Position numbers and translations under genes: made by a program. A model generated the notes under the pieces. That model saw only the letters and a program-made list of their open reading frames with translations, did not search any database and was not told the DNA's origin. 64,000 bases of DNA from Marinomonas piezotolerans (GTDB taxonomy: Bacteria; Pseudomonadota; Gammaproteobacteria; Pseudomonadales; Marinomonadaceae). Shown here one piece after another: positions 37,083 to 46,497 of this stretch. The stretch spans positions 62,001-126,000 of the forward strand of contig NZ_QKRA01000005.1 in the NCBI RefSeq assembly GCF_003362755.1, written 5' to 3'. Positions within the stretch are counted from its first letter, which is position 1, and each line of letters starts with the position of its first letter.

Positions 37083-37182
37083 GTTAAAACTGACTGGCTC
37101 ACTGCGTTACACTCGACTCGTTTGGCTTCCACTCATTCGCTGCCCCGAATGACCAAATCTGTGTAACAATGTGATTAACCTA
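37080..37182. repeat. Nested inverted-repeat element after the flavodoxin gene
   Basis: Four nested complementary pairs share one centre: TAGGTTAA 37080-37087 with TTAACCTA 37175-37182; GTTACAC 37106-37112 with GTGTAAC 37161-37167; TTTGG 37121-37125 with CCAAA 37153-37157; TCATTCG 37133-37139 with CGAATGA 37146-37152 (six-base loop). The right inner arm CGAATGACCAAA is continuous, while the left has a seven-base bulge. The region codes for nothing that I can see. It could be a mobile palindrome (REP or MITE-like) or a 3' UTR RNA, since a terminator follows at once. Confidence 0.8.
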
Positions 37183-37199
37183 TGAATTTTTCTGCATAA

Positions 37200-37256
37200 A
37201 AACGCGCTTTCTCTTTTCTCTCTCCTGCTTTTTGAGAAAGCGCGTTTCCTTTTTCG
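37200..37256 (+). terminator. Strong terminator of the flavodoxin unit
   Basis: A 14-base stem, AAACGCGCTTTCTC (37200-37213) with GAGAAAGCGCGTTT (37234-37247), encloses a pyrimidine-rich 20-base loop and is followed by CCTTTTTC. It lies about 120 bases past the flavodoxin stop. Confidence 0.85.
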
Positions 37257-37306
37257 GGTACCTTTTGTAAGCTTGTATAACGACACTCATATAATTAGCT
37301 GCCATT

Positions 37307-37621
37307 ATGAACTTCACCCTTTTCGAGCTCTTCGTAGCCTTCATTGTTTTGATCGTAGCATCGGCTATTTGGCTAAACCTAACGACTCGAGAGCGAGCAC
37401 TTAGACTCGTCAAAAGTCATTGTAAACATTTGGATATGCAAATGTTAGATGACTCAATATATGGCGTTTATTGGCGGCCAGACTTTAACAATGGAGCATT
37501 TGCAATCAGACGAAAGTACCGTTTCACGTTCACGACCACCGGAGAAAAACGCTACAAAGGTGAAATTGAGATGATCGGTACCAGACAAGTGGGGATTTAT
37601 TTTGACGCTCATAGGATTTAA
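37307..37621 (+). CDS. DUF3301 family membrane-anchored protein
   Basis: A 104-residue protein with one N-terminal membrane helix (about residues 4-23, LFELFVAFIVLIVASAIWL) and a cytosolic part. LVKSHCKHLDMQMLDDSIYG and IRRKYRFTFTTTGEKRYKGEIEM match DUF3301, found across gammaproteobacteria with no known function. A likely -10 TATAAT is at 37290-37295, with TTGTAA at 37265-37270 (19-base spacing). It is a single gene after the flavodoxin terminator. Confidence 0.87.
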   Translation: MNFTLFELFVAFIVLIVASAIWLNLTTRERALRLVKSHCKHLDMQMLDDSIYGVYWRPDFNNGAFAIRRKYRFTFTTTGEKRYKGEIEMIGTRQVGIYFDAHRI

Positions 37622-37800
37622 CCTTAGTGTCCGCAAGCAAATCGACATAAGCACTTGACCTAGCGCGTAAAAATGAGGACTTTGACAGTTTTCTATTTAC
37701 AAAAACAAAAAAACATTCAATACTCAGTGTATTAAAAAAAAATGTATTAGTGTCTATAGTACATACATAAATAAAAAAAATGACTATATAGGTGATTGTA

Positions 37801-39687
37801 ATGCTGGCAAACCTAAGTTTTAAGGCCAAACTAACGATACTTTTAGGCGGGGCGATACTTGGTTTTATTATCGTAACCGTAGTGGCATTGAACGGGATGA
37901 GCGCACAGACATCCGCCTCAGAACGTTTCGAGTCAATAACCAAAGTTCAGAATGACCTTTCCTCCCTTGTGATTTCAAATATGGCTCTTTATGAGCAGCT
38001 GGACAGCTTAAATAACGACACATATGAGCAATTCCTAGCTAGTATCAACGCGAGCTCTGATCAGTTCTCAGCCCTTATCAATGAAGATATAGAGCTGGTA
38101 CAAAACCCTGAGACCGATGAGGTCCTCTCCACCATTAGTAGTTACCTCAATGATTACACCCAAGCTTTGCATGATCTGGTAACGCTTAAACAAAATATAG
38201 GCTTTAATGCGACAGCGGGGTTAAAGGGTGAAATTTCCCAGCTTGGAGAAGACGTTGTCGAAAAAGTGTCATTCTTGAGCCTTATGAAACTGGAGTTTTT
38301 ACCTGTACGGGAAGCCGAGAAGAACTATATCTTTGAGCCGACGGAAGCAAATCAACAAGCATTTGAAGAGCGCTACAGAAAATTCTACAAACGAGTTGAA
38401 AACTTTGGATCAGAAGAGCAATTCGGTGAATTCATCGTTGCTTACTACGAAAAAGTTCAAGCCTATGGCAGCGTTATGGGAGAGCTTGACAATCTTGAAG
38501 CTGCCTTTGCGGATATCCGTGATAAATACAACAACGCAACGAATCAAGCGCAAGAGCTACTTCGCTCTGAAGTAATTTCCGCTCGTCAGCAAGCCGCCGC
38601 GCAGTCACAACAGGCCAGTATTAGTGTTATTGTTGTCAGTGTTATCGTTGCAGTGTTGGCAGGCCTTATGATGATGGGAATTGGCCGAAGCGTTAATCAA
38701 ACTCTGGGCCAAATCATTCGCGACTTAAGCAAAGTTAAAAACGGTGACCTGACTGCCCAGCTACCCGTAAACTCCAAACGTAATGATGAATTTGATTCAT
38801 TATGTGGCTCTGTTAATGAAATGACCAATGGGCTGGGTTCCGTTATTGGAGACGTTGTTCATACAACACGTGACGTCAGCAATATGGTAGCCCAACTAAA
38901 CAGCGCCGTTGGTAATATCGCTACGAGCAACCGATCTGTGAGTGAGCAAACAAGTTCCTTGGCTGCGGCTACTGAAGAGATTTCGACAACAATTTCTAGC
39001 ATTTCTCATACAACAGACGAATTAAGCGAGCAATCTAAGCACACTTACGAATCTGCAAAAGTGGGCTCAGACACCATTAAAGGCGCCCTACTTAATCTCG
39101 GTAAAACCATCGACGTGGTAAACGATACAGGACGACAGCTAAACGAGTTGGGGCAGTTATCAAAAGACATTGATAACGTGATAGCAATGATTAACGATCT
39201 TGCCAATCAGACCAACTTACTCGCTTTGAACGCAGCCATTGAGGCGGCTCGTGCGGGCGAAGCTGGACGGGGCTTCTCAGTCGTAGCGGATGAAGTTCGC
39301 TCGCTGGCTGAAAAAACAGTAGATGCAACGGCAAAAATCACAGATATTGTCGGAACTATACAAGTATCAACGCAGTCCGCAATCGACACTATGTCAAGTG
39401 GCCAAGAAAACCTGCGCTCGATCGAAGAGTTCAGCGAAAAAGCGGAGCTTGCTATAAGAGAGATTGAGCAAAACGCTCAGACAAGCTCTCAATCCTCAAG
39501 TGATATGGCTCGCTCGGTACAAGAAGTTGCTAAAACAGCCGTTCATATGAGTGAAGAGATGGATCGCATTGCGCAGCAATTACAGCGTGACAGTGGCGAT
39601 ATCGATAGTATTGAAGGGAACACTCGTCATATCCATGATCAAGTGTCTGCTCTAGACGATAAAACAAGAGTTTTCACTACCCCTTAA
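37801..39687 (+). CDS. Methyl-accepting chemotaxis protein with a helical (HBM-like) sensor
   Basis: A 628-residue chemoreceptor. A GTG three codons upstream is possible, but AGGTGA stands just before the ATG at 37801. The order is: first membrane helix, a periplasmic all-helical sensor of about 235 residues, second helix at about 273-295, HAMP, and the signalling hairpin. [13 protein letters not shown] is the type of motif seen in helical bimodular sensors, which bind organic acids; the ligand here is not known. The signalling tip [20 protein letters not shown] is exact. It has no CheR/CheB docking pentapeptide at its end. Confidence 0.93.
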   Translation: MLANLSFKAKLTILLGGAILGFIIVTVVALNGMSAQTSASERFESITKVQNDLSSLVISNMALYEQLDSLNNDTYEQFLASINASSDQFSALINEDIELVQNPETDEVLSTISSYLNDYTQALHDLVTLKQNIGFNATAGLKGEISQLGEDVVEKVSFLSLMKLEFLPVREAEKNYIFEPTEANQQAFEERYRKFYKRVENFGSEEQFGEFIVAYYEKVQAYGSVMGELDNLEAAFADIRDKYNNATNQAQELLRSEVISARQQAAAQSQQASISVIVVSVIVAVLAGLMMMGIGRSVNQTLGQIIRDLSKVKNGDLTAQLPVNSKRNDEFDSLCGSVNEMTNGLGSVIGDVVHTTRDVSNMVAQLNSAVGNIATSNRSVSEQTSSLAAATEEISTTISSISHTTDELSEQSKHTYESAKVGSDTIKGALLNLGKTIDVVNDTGRQLNELGQLSKDIDNVIAMINDLANQTNLLALNAAIEAARAGEAGRGFSVVADEVRSLAEKTVDATAKITDIVGTIQVSTQSAIDTMSSGQENLRSIEEFSEKAELAIREIEQNAQTSSQSSSDMARSVQEVAKTAVHMSEEMDRIAQQLQRDSGDIDSIEGNTRHIHDQVSALDDKTRVFTTP

Positions 39688-39713
39688 CTTACTACAGCTA
39701 TTACGCTCTCATA

Positions 39714-39742
39714 AAAAAACCGGCCATTTAGGCCGGTTTTTT
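39714..39742. terminator. Bidirectional terminator between the chemoreceptor and gltX
   Basis: A 12-base stem, AAAAAACCGGCC with GGCCGGTTTTTT, has a five-base loop. A and T runs on both sides make it work in both directions for the convergent chemoreceptor and gltX genes. Confidence 0.93.
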
Positions 39743-39762
39743 GTTGCATCACTCCGCCTAAC

Positions 39763-41244
39763 TTAGAGCTCTACGAACTCTTTTTCCCAGCGCTTGGTTT
39801 CTTTTTTGGATGGTCCACCCACAGCATTAACCGCATGGCGTATGCGAGCACGCGTCATATCTGGACCTAGAATTGTCATCGAGTCAAATACCGAAACCGA
39901 TGCCGTTGTGCCCGATATCGCAACAAATAAAGGTGCAAAGAAATCTTTAGGTTTCACTCCCATTGCTTGTGCAAGGTTTTTCATCTCAGTAAAGATTTTA
40001 TCTTTTTCCCATGAGCGAAGTGCCTCTAGTTTCCATAGCGCGAACTGAAGTGCTTTACGTAAGGTATCTTCTTCCATTTTAATTTCAGAGAAAGACTCCG
40101 CAGTAACATCCAGTTGTCCCTTAAAGAAGAAGCCAGCGACATCTGCGACATCTGAGAACGTCTCTACTCGCGGAATAATCAAAGGCAAAATTGCATTGAC
40201 GTATTCATGGTTTAACCCCCACTCCGCGAATTTCTGAGCAAAGTCGGTAACTGATAAGTCCTCGCGCAGCCACATACCGTTTAACCATTTGAGCTTCTCT
40301 ACATCAAACACAGGGCCACCAAGGGACACGCGCTGAATATCAAAGTTATCGATCATCGATTCCAAGGTGAATTTCTCACTTTCATCAGGCATCGACCATC
40401 CCATACGACCAAGATAATTGATGACTGCCTCAGGTAAGAACCCCATACGTTGGTAATACAGGATAGAAGTTGGATTTTTACGCTTTGATAACTTTGATTT
40501 ATCTGGATTACGCAACAACGGCATATGGCACAATGTTGGAATGTCCCAACCAAAGTATTGGTACAGCAAGATATGCTTGGGCGCAGAGTTAATCCACTCC
40601 TCACCACGGATTACGTGGGTGATCTTCATCAAGTGGTCATCAACAACATTTGCAAGGTGATATGTCGGCAAACCATCAGCTTTCAGCAACACTTGCATGT
40701 CAACTTGCGCCCAGTCAATTTCGATTTCACCACGCAGCATGTCCTGTACAACACAAGTCCCCTCTTCTGGGACTTTCATGCGAATGACATATGGCACACC
40801 CGCATCGATCTTCTCTTTAATTTCTTCTTTGCTCAAGTTTAAGGCGCGACCATCGTATTTTTGAGGTAGTCCTTGTTCTTTCTGATCAATACGCATTTGA
40901 TCAAGCTCTTCAGGCGTTTCAAACGCATAGAATGCGTGGCCTTTATCAACTAGCTCTAGTGCGTAATCTTTGTAAATATCGCCACGCTCACTTTGGCGGT
41001 AAGGGCCATGTGGGCCGCCTACATCAGGGCCCTCAGACCAATCTAATCCTAACCAACGTAACGCATCAAGGATCATCTTCTCCGATTCTGGAGTACTGCG
41101 TGTCTGGTCTGTATCTTCGATACGTAAAATAAATTCGCCGCCCATTTTCTTAGCAAAAGCCATATTAAACAGTGCGATGTATGCAGTACCAACGTGAGGG
41201 TCGCCCGTTGGAGAAGGCGCAATACGAGTTCTTACCTCAGACAT
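39763..41244 (-). CDS. gltX: Glutamyl-tRNA synthetase
   Basis: A 493-residue class I synthetase. HIGH appears as HVGT at residues 17-20 in [13 protein letters not shown], and KMSKS as KLSKR in [36 protein letters not shown] is characteristic. The C-terminal anticodon domain is complete. It charges tRNA-Glu. The gene stands alone, with TATAAT at 41280-41285 as promoter and a shared terminator after it. Confidence 0.97.
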   Translation of the reverse strand: MSEVRTRIAPSPTGDPHVGTAYIALFNMAFAKKMGGEFILRIEDTDQTRSTPESEKMILDALRWLGLDWSEGPDVGGPHGPYRQSERGDIYKDYALELVDKGHAFYAFETPEELDQMRIDQKEQGLPQKYDGRALNLSKEEIKEKIDAGVPYVIRMKVPEEGTCVVQDMLRGEIEIDWAQVDMQVLLKADGLPTYHLANVVDDHLMKITHVIRGEEWINSAPKHILLYQYFGWDIPTLCHMPLLRNPDKSKLSKRKNPTSILYYQRMGFLPEAVINYLGRMGWSMPDESEKFTLESMIDNFDIQRVSLGGPVFDVEKLKWLNGMWLREDLSVTDFAQKFAEWGLNHEYVNAILPLIIPRVETFSDVADVAGFFFKGQLDVTAESFSEIKMEEDTLRKALQFALWKLEALRSWEKDKIFTEMKNLAQAMGVKPKDFFAPLFVAISGTTASVSVFDSMTILGPDMTRARIRHAVNAVGGPSKKETKRWEKEFVEL

Positions 41245-41279
41245 ATCCTATCTCATTAATTAGATTATTGATGCGCGCT

Positions 41280-41285
41280 ATTATA
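41280..41285 (-). promoter_or_regulatory. gltX promoter -10
   Basis: The minus strand reads TATAAT 35 bases before the gltX start, with a weak TTACTG at 17-base spacing. The 119-base gap up to xni has no other feature that I can support, and I see no terminator for xni. Confidence 0.55.
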
Positions 41286-41363
41286 TGCCTGTTAGCCTAT
41301 TGCAGTAAGGGTCCCATAGCATCTTTTACTCAAAGGGTATTAGGATTTCGTAAAGCAACAGGG

Positions 41364-42146
41364 TTAACGGCTAGTTAGCGCGAGCTGTGATAAACGAATA
41401 CCGATTTCAACATCCGTTTTTAATGTCACCATAGAACGTGCAAAAAGGCAGTGATCTAATTGTCCATCTAGCAAACGCCGATATTTATCAGGATAACTAT
41501 CTAATGTCGCAAACACCTCTTCTATGCTGCTTTTGCCTGCTAGCACTTCAACTGAGGATTTGGGGCCAATCCCCTTAATGCCGGGGATATGGTTTGTCGT
41601 ATCTCCAACCATTGACCAGTAATCTGGAAGCAACGAACAGCTAATACCATACTTCTGCTCTACCCACTCTGTATCGTAGCCTTGCTTTGCAAAGTAGTCG
41701 TATTGCAGCACATAATGATACTTCAACAACTGGGTAAAGCCCTTGTCTGTCGACACGATGATAGAGCGAATATGGTTAGCACTTGCCTTAACCGCTAATG
41801 TTGCAATAAGGTCATCCGCTTCCCAACCGCTTAGGCGCAAACACGGCCACCCGTTGTAGCGAAATACTTTAGCAAAACCTGACATCGACTCTAGGAGTGA
41901 GTCATCCATGGGTACACGCCCCAACTTGTACTCTGGATAAAGCTCGTGCCGCCAAGTTTTCTCAGGCGAATCAAATACAATAGCCATATGCGTAGGAGAA
42001 AACTGGTTAACCAACTTCGCTATGACATCAATGCACAGACTCTGCGTCCGCTCGATACGACGGGCGACATCTTGTTCATTATCCAGTGCCGCATGCAATC
42101 GACGCGTCAAATTTAAGCCATCAATTAGTAAAAGTTTATTCGACAC
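41364..42146 (-). CDS. xni: Flap endonuclease Xni (exonuclease IX)
   Basis: A 260-residue protein like the 5'-nuclease domain of DNA polymerase I without the polymerase. It opens with KLLLIDGLNLTRRLHAA, continues with VFDSPEKTWRHELYPEYK, SGWEADDLIATLA and STDKGFTQLL, and ends with the H3TH region GDTTNHIPGIKGIGPKS. In E. coli, Xni has structure-specific flap cutting of modest activity and supports Okazaki fragment processing. It is divergent from the DUF4139 gene and probably has its own promoter. Confidence 0.9.
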   Translation of the reverse strand: MSNKLLLIDGLNLTRRLHAALDNEQDVARRIERTQSLCIDVIAKLVNQFSPTHMAIVFDSPEKTWRHELYPEYKLGRVPMDDSLLESMSGFAKVFRYNGWPCLRLSGWEADDLIATLAVKASANHIRSIIVSTDKGFTQLLKYHYVLQYDYFAKQGYDTEWVEQKYGISCSLLPDYWSMVGDTTNHIPGIKGIGPKSSVEVLAGKSSIEEVFATLDSYPDKYRRLLDGQLDHCLFARSMVTLKTDVEIGIRLSQLALTSR

Positions 42147-42257
42147 ATCTACCTTCCACGAAGTGTTCTATTTATTGTGACTTATTCTACAGTATCCTGA
42201 CGTTCAATTAGTTAACCGCAAGCACACCACGCCACACTTAATTGTAAGGACCACAAT

Positions 42258-43493
42258 ATGAAAATGAAATTCGAAGCGCCACTACTTGCCGGCCTCTTGC
42301 TCAGTGTACTCAATGCTCATGCAGCGCCAAGTGCTGTCGTTATTGAACAGCACAGCAGTCAGATCAGTGAAACACTGACCGCAAAGTCTCCCCTTAGTTT
42401 TACGCCGATGGTAGGGAGTGTTGTCCCAATGGAGCATCACTACTCTTCCTTTCAACTGCCTGAAAACACAAACATTGCACTAAAAAATTGGACCGAACAT
42501 TTAGGGCAGCCAGTTAGAGTGGAGCACAAACAACGAGACCTATCTCTAGAAGGTACTTTAGAAGCCGTGTCGGGCAACCACTTTACACTAAGCGTCCAAC
42601 GTGTCGCTGCCCAATACCCTATTTCAGATTTTTACCTTATCCCAAAACTCGCTGCGGTCACTAGCCGAAAGAGTGTCAGTTACCAAGGCTTACTAACCTA
42701 CCGAACGGAAGAGCTAAGCTGGTCCCCAGAACTCTCTTTAATTGTCGAAGACAACCAAGTTACTCTTGTTCAGCAAGCTAATGTACAAAACCGTTCAGCG
42801 AATGACCTTGCGCTTAATGAAGCCCTACTGCATTACAAGTCATCGCGACCAGTACTGCGTCAAATGTCAAAGAATGTTGCTATGATGGAATCGATGGCTG
42901 TGCCAGATACACAGTATAACGATAGTGAAATAACGATAGAATTGAGTGGACTGTCGTTACCAGCAACATCTGAAACACTGGTCGACTTAGGCAAGCATAC
43001 TAGCCCAATAAAACAACGTCATAATGTTGCTAACGTTTACAGTTACAGTTCTCGGTCAACTATTGCACTCGACTTTAATCAAGAAATTCAGTTTGATAGC
43101 CCAAAAGACCTCCTCCCAGGCTCTTACACGACGCTATGGCACAAAAAACCCTATTTTCTACATGGCAACTCAGTTGCTTTAACAAATACCCGACAAGGGT
43201 CTCCTCTCACTGCAACACTGAATAAAAGCTTAGATATAAAGGGTGAGTTAACCTTAATTTCGGAAACCCAAAATGAAGACTTAACAACTCAAACGTGGGA
43301 GCTAACTCTTGAAAACCTCTCGCGACAAAATCAAAGTTATCGCATCACACATCAAACACAACAAACCATCAAAGAAGTTTCGCCCAAGACAATTGAACAG
43401 AATACCGCCAATTCTTTGGTTATTGATGGTAGTTTATCCCCCAACAACAGTAATAAGATTCGCTATACCGTAAATCTCCAGAATCGCCGTTAA
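42258..43493 (+). CDS. Secreted DUF4139-type protein
   Basis: A 411-residue protein with a signal peptide ending near ALNAHAAPS, so it is exported. The middle section GLLTYRTEELSWSPELSLIVEDNQVTLVQQANVQNRS is like the DUF4139 domain of mucoidy-inhibitor-like proteins: a beta-rich repeat with a conserved LSW pattern. It has no DUF4140 N-terminal coiled-coil domain, so it is the short form. No Cys is found in the mature part. Function is unknown; the family may bind envelope polymers, which is inference. A terminator follows. Confidence 0.75.
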   Translation: MKMKFEAPLLAGLLLSVLNAHAAPSAVVIEQHSSQISETLTAKSPLSFTPMVGSVVPMEHHYSSFQLPENTNIALKNWTEHLGQPVRVEHKQRDLSLEGTLEAVSGNHFTLSVQRVAAQYPISDFYLIPKLAAVTSRKSVSYQGLLTYRTEELSWSPELSLIVEDNQVTLVQQANVQNRSANDLALNEALLHYKSSRPVLRQMSKNVAMMESMAVPDTQYNDSEITIELSGLSLPATSETLVDLGKHTSPIKQRHNVANVYSYSSRSTIALDFNQEIQFDSPKDLLPGSYTTLWHKKPYFLHGNSVALTNTRQGSPLTATLNKSLDIKGELTLISETQNEDLTTQTWELTLENLSRQNQSYRITHQTQQTIKEVSPKTIEQNTANSLVIDGSLSPNNSNKIRYTVNLQNRR

Positions 43494-43501
43494 CACCCTA
43501 A

Positions 43502-43548
43502 ACTTAGAGCCAACATCCATAAATTGTCGGCTCTAAGTACCATTTTTT
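43502..43548 (+). terminator. Terminator after the DUF4139 gene
   Basis: ACTTAGAGCC (43502-43511) pairs with GGCTCTAAGT (43529-43538) over a 17-base loop. It is followed by ACCATTTTTT. It separates this gene from tolC. Confidence 0.8.
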
Positions 43549-43687
43549 ACACAATAACCCGCAGGGATTTATTGATTCGGTATGATATTGTCAATAGTCA
43601 TACAAGATATAGCACCTAGGGTAGTGTCCACTACTAGCGCTGTAAGGTAATATAAATTTATTTCATATTAAGGCCAGAAAAACACCC

Positions 43688-45004
43688 ATGAAAAAGCATA
43701 TTATCGCGTCATTTGTTGCAGCGGCTATCGCTCTGCCCGCTCATTCGGAAAGCTTGATCCAAGTATACAACTTAGCCAAGGCACATGACCCAAGTCTACG
43801 CGCTGCAGCCGCCACCTACCGTGCAGACAAAGAGCAAGTCGAAGTCACACGAGGTAACCTATACCCCAATATTAGTTTTAGCGGAAGTCTAGGCTACTCC
43901 AAAACAGATCCAGAGAATTTTAGTGGCTCATACAGCAATGTTCAAAATCAACTGGCTGTGAATTTGGACTATCCAATATACTCCCCCGCGCTTGACTATG
44001 GTGTTGATGCTGTAGAGATTTCATTCCAAAATTCTGGTGTCGCCTTTGAGCAAGCTGAAGAAGTATTGGCGTTGGACACACTGGCAGATTTTTTTGACGT
44101 ATTAACGGCACAAGCAACCCTCAATACCACGAGATCTCAAGTAAAAAGCTACTCTGGGCAGCTGGATCGAGTAAAGAAACAATATGAAGTTGGTTTAGTA
44201 TCCATTACCGATCTACATGACGCACAAGCGGCCTATGATTCTATTCGGGTGTCCGAGTTACAAGCCGAAGCACAATTAACAATCGCATTGGAATCGCTAT
44301 ACCAACGCACTGGACAGCCTATCAACTCAATACCGCGATTGTCTGAAGACTACCCAATCAATGTACCATCAAACCTAAATGTAAATGATCTGATTCAACG
44401 GGCAATGCTTAACAACAAAAGCATCAAAATACTCGACCTTTCAGTCAAAGCCGCTGAAACTAATATTGAGATTCAAAAGGCGAGTGGCCGTACCCCCACT
44501 GTCGCCATTACAGGGTCACTCTCGCGAACCGATAATAACTACTCTGATGCACCTGCATCGCTGCAAAGTGGCGCAACAAATGTCGCGTCTATAGGTTTAG
44601 GCGTTAAAATACCTTTGTACAGCGGTGGCGCTATTAACGCTTCTGTGCGTCAAGCCACGGCAAGATCAGAAGCGGCATTTGAATCCCGTGCCAGCTCAAT
44701 ACAAAATATCGAACTGAATATTCGAAATGCCGTCCTGCAATTGAAAACGATTGCAGCACAGGTCGATGCACAAAGACAACTTATTACCTCGTCAGAAAGT
44801 GCTTTAGAAGCGACTCAAGCTGGCTATGACGTTGGCACACGCAACATTGTGGAATTGCTCGATGCTCAATCAACCTATTTCAATGCGAAGAATACATACG
44901 AACAATTACGCTATAATTTTGTATTACAGCAAATCACTCTAAATCAACTAACTGGGGATTTGGATGAATCCAAGATCCAAGAACTTGATAAATGGTTAAT
45001 TTAA
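43688..45004 (+). CDS. TolC-family outer membrane channel
   Basis: A 438-residue outer membrane efflux protein with a signal peptide (MKKHIIASFVAAAIALPAHS). It has two repeats of the helical barrel, each beginning with a LIQVYNLAKAHDPSLRAA-type strand, and a long periplasmic coiled coil (ESRASSIQNIELNIRNAVLQLKT-like). LLDAQSTYFNAKNTYEQLRYNFV is the second-repeat hallmark. The length fits TolC. No pump or adaptor gene adjoins, as for E. coli tolC, so it could serve several export pumps. A terminator follows. Confidence 0.92.
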   Translation: MKKHIIASFVAAAIALPAHSESLIQVYNLAKAHDPSLRAAAATYRADKEQVEVTRGNLYPNISFSGSLGYSKTDPENFSGSYSNVQNQLAVNLDYPIYSPALDYGVDAVEISFQNSGVAFEQAEEVLALDTLADFFDVLTAQATLNTTRSQVKSYSGQLDRVKKQYEVGLVSITDLHDAQAAYDSIRVSELQAEAQLTIALESLYQRTGQPINSIPRLSEDYPINVPSNLNVNDLIQRAMLNNKSIKILDLSVKAAETNIEIQKASGRTPTVAITGSLSRTDNNYSDAPASLQSGATNVASIGLGVKIPLYSGGAINASVRQATARSEAAFESRASSIQNIELNIRNAVLQLKTIAAQVDAQRQLITSSESALEATQAGYDVGTRNIVELLDAQSTYFNAKNTYEQLRYNFVLQQITLNQLTGDLDESKIQELDKWLI

Positions 45005-45028
45005 CACGTCATCAGGATTAAAATTTCA

Positions 45029-45066
45029 AAAATGCCCAACACACAGTGTGTGTTGGGCATTTTTTA
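45029..45066. terminator. Bidirectional terminator between tolC and the M18 aminopeptidase
   Basis: AAAATGCCCAACACAC-type arms pair with the complement across a few bases, with flanking A and T runs on both sides (TTTTTTATT to the right). It serves the convergent tolC and apeB-like genes. Confidence 0.92.
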
Positions 45067-45073
45067 TTCATTC

Positions 45074-46375
45074 TCACTTGCTAATTAGTTGATCGCATTG
45101 AGAAAACAGAACTAGAACTTGATACAGGTTAAATGCATCATCACAGCCAGCCAGCTCGCGAATCGAGTGCATAGCAAACGTTGGCAACCCAATGTCGAGT
45201 GTGGCCACCCCGATCTCTCCTGCTGTAATCGGCCCTATTGTACTACCACAGGCCATATCACTGCGAACCACGAATGTTTGCACAGCGAAACCCGCCTCAA
45301 GCGCTAGATTTTTGTAAACAGCCGTTGTCTCACTGTTCGTTGCATAACGCTGGTTGTTATTAACTTTAATCACAGCTCCCTTGTTAATAAGTGGCGCATG
45401 CAATTGATCATGTTTTGATGCGTAATTGGGATGTAACGCATGAGCATTATCGGCCGAAACCAGCATGGAGCGCTGAATAGCTTGAGTATATTGTTCTGGA
45501 GACGGTGTTAAGCGACGCAACACGTCTTCTAGAAATGGTCCATTAGCACCGCATGCGGACTGGCTTCCTACCTCTTCATGGTCTGTACAAATTAGCATTG
45601 TTGGACGCTTCTCTTCAGATGCTAACAAGGCTTGCAAACCAACGTAGCAACTCAATAGATTGTCCAAACGCGATGCTGAAATGTACTCTTCCTTTAACCC
45701 AGTTACTGCCGCTTTCTGTACATCATAGAGACAAAGCTCGAAACTCAAGACTGACGCCACAGAAACATCCGAATGCTCTCTCCTTATCTGCTCAGTTAAA
45801 ATGGCCTCAAAATCAAAATCATTATCTGCACCACAAAGAATAGGTAAAATTTCTTCCTGCGGATTGACTTTAAAACCGTCGGAGTTGACACCTCGATTTA
45901 GATGAATCGCCACGTTTGGCACCAGTGCAATCGGCTCTTTGAAGTCAATTAAACGGCTCGTCAATATACCGTCTTCTGTTTTAAAGGTAACACGCCCAGC
46001 AATGGACAAATCACGATCTAGCCAGGTATGCATCAGCACACCACCGTAAACTTCTACACCCAATTGATGATGACCAAAGCGCTCTAGATGCGCGTTTGGC
46101 TTAACTTTTAAACACGGGCTATCGGTGTGAGCACCTATCATACGAAACCCTTGATGCGCGAAATCTAAGCTTGGCGCAGTAAATGCGATAATTGAGGAAT
46201 CATTGCGCGTCACAAAATAACGGCCACCCTCTGAAATCACCCATTCTTGTTGCTCATCTAGCTCTTCATAACCCGCATCCAACAGACTGTACTTCATTGC
46301 GGAAACGGCGTGAAATGGTGTTGGAGAGTCATCAAGAAAAGACAACAGAGATTGATTAAAACTAGCTTGATTCAT
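45074..46375 (-). CDS. apeB: M18 family aminopeptidase
   Basis: A 433-residue cytosolic zinc aminopeptidase. Metal-ligand segments are in order: GAHTDSPCLKVKPN, SRLDNLLSCYVGL, TDHEEVGSQSACGANGPF and VSADNAHALHPNY, ending with CGSTIGPI. These match bacterial M18 (ApeB/PepI) enzymes that remove N-terminal residues from peptides, often with acidic preference. It is divergent from prc across a 116-base gap with inverted repeats. No partner genes are seen. Confidence 0.93.
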   Translation of the reverse strand: MNQASFNQSLLSFLDDSPTPFHAVSAMKYSLLDAGYEELDEQQEWVISEGGRYFVTRNDSSIIAFTAPSLDFAHQGFRMIGAHTDSPCLKVKPNAHLERFGHHQLGVEVYGGVLMHTWLDRDLSIAGRVTFKTEDGILTSRLIDFKEPIALVPNVAIHLNRGVNSDGFKVNPQEEILPILCGADNDFDFEAILTEQIRREHSDVSVASVLSFELCLYDVQKAAVTGLKEEYISASRLDNLLSCYVGLQALLASEEKRPTMLICTDHEEVGSQSACGANGPFLEDVLRRLTPSPEQYTQAIQRSMLVSADNAHALHPNYASKHDQLHAPLINKGAVIKVNNNQRYATNSETTAVYKNLALEAGFAVQTFVVRSDMACGSTIGPITAGEIGVATLDIGLPTFAMHSIRELAGCDDAFNLYQVLVLFSQCDQLISK

Positions 46376-46424
46376 AATTTCCTGCTAAGTCAATGATATA
46401 AAAAAAACGACTTTTTCATAACTG

Positions 46425-46466
46425 GACTGGTCTTGTGAAGACGAGTCTAATATGATTTTAAAATCA
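46425..46466. promoter_or_regulatory. Palindromes in the apeB-prc divergent region
   Basis: GACTGGTCTT (46425-46434) and AAGACGAGTC (46438-46447) form an inverted repeat with one G-G mismatch and a three-base spacer. The perfect 14-base palindrome TGATTTTAAAATCA (46453-46466) follows six bases later. They lie between the start codons of apeB and prc and may be operators. TATGAT at 46451-46456 could be the prc -10. Confidence 0.55.
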
Positions 46467-46497
46467 CAAACACAAAAGTTAAGAGAACCCATTGCGG

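Noticed and set aside
37530-37943. 137-codon minus-strand frame over the DUF3301 end and the chemoreceptor start
   Set aside because: It overlaps two good genes and the gap between them, and lacks a ribosome-binding site.
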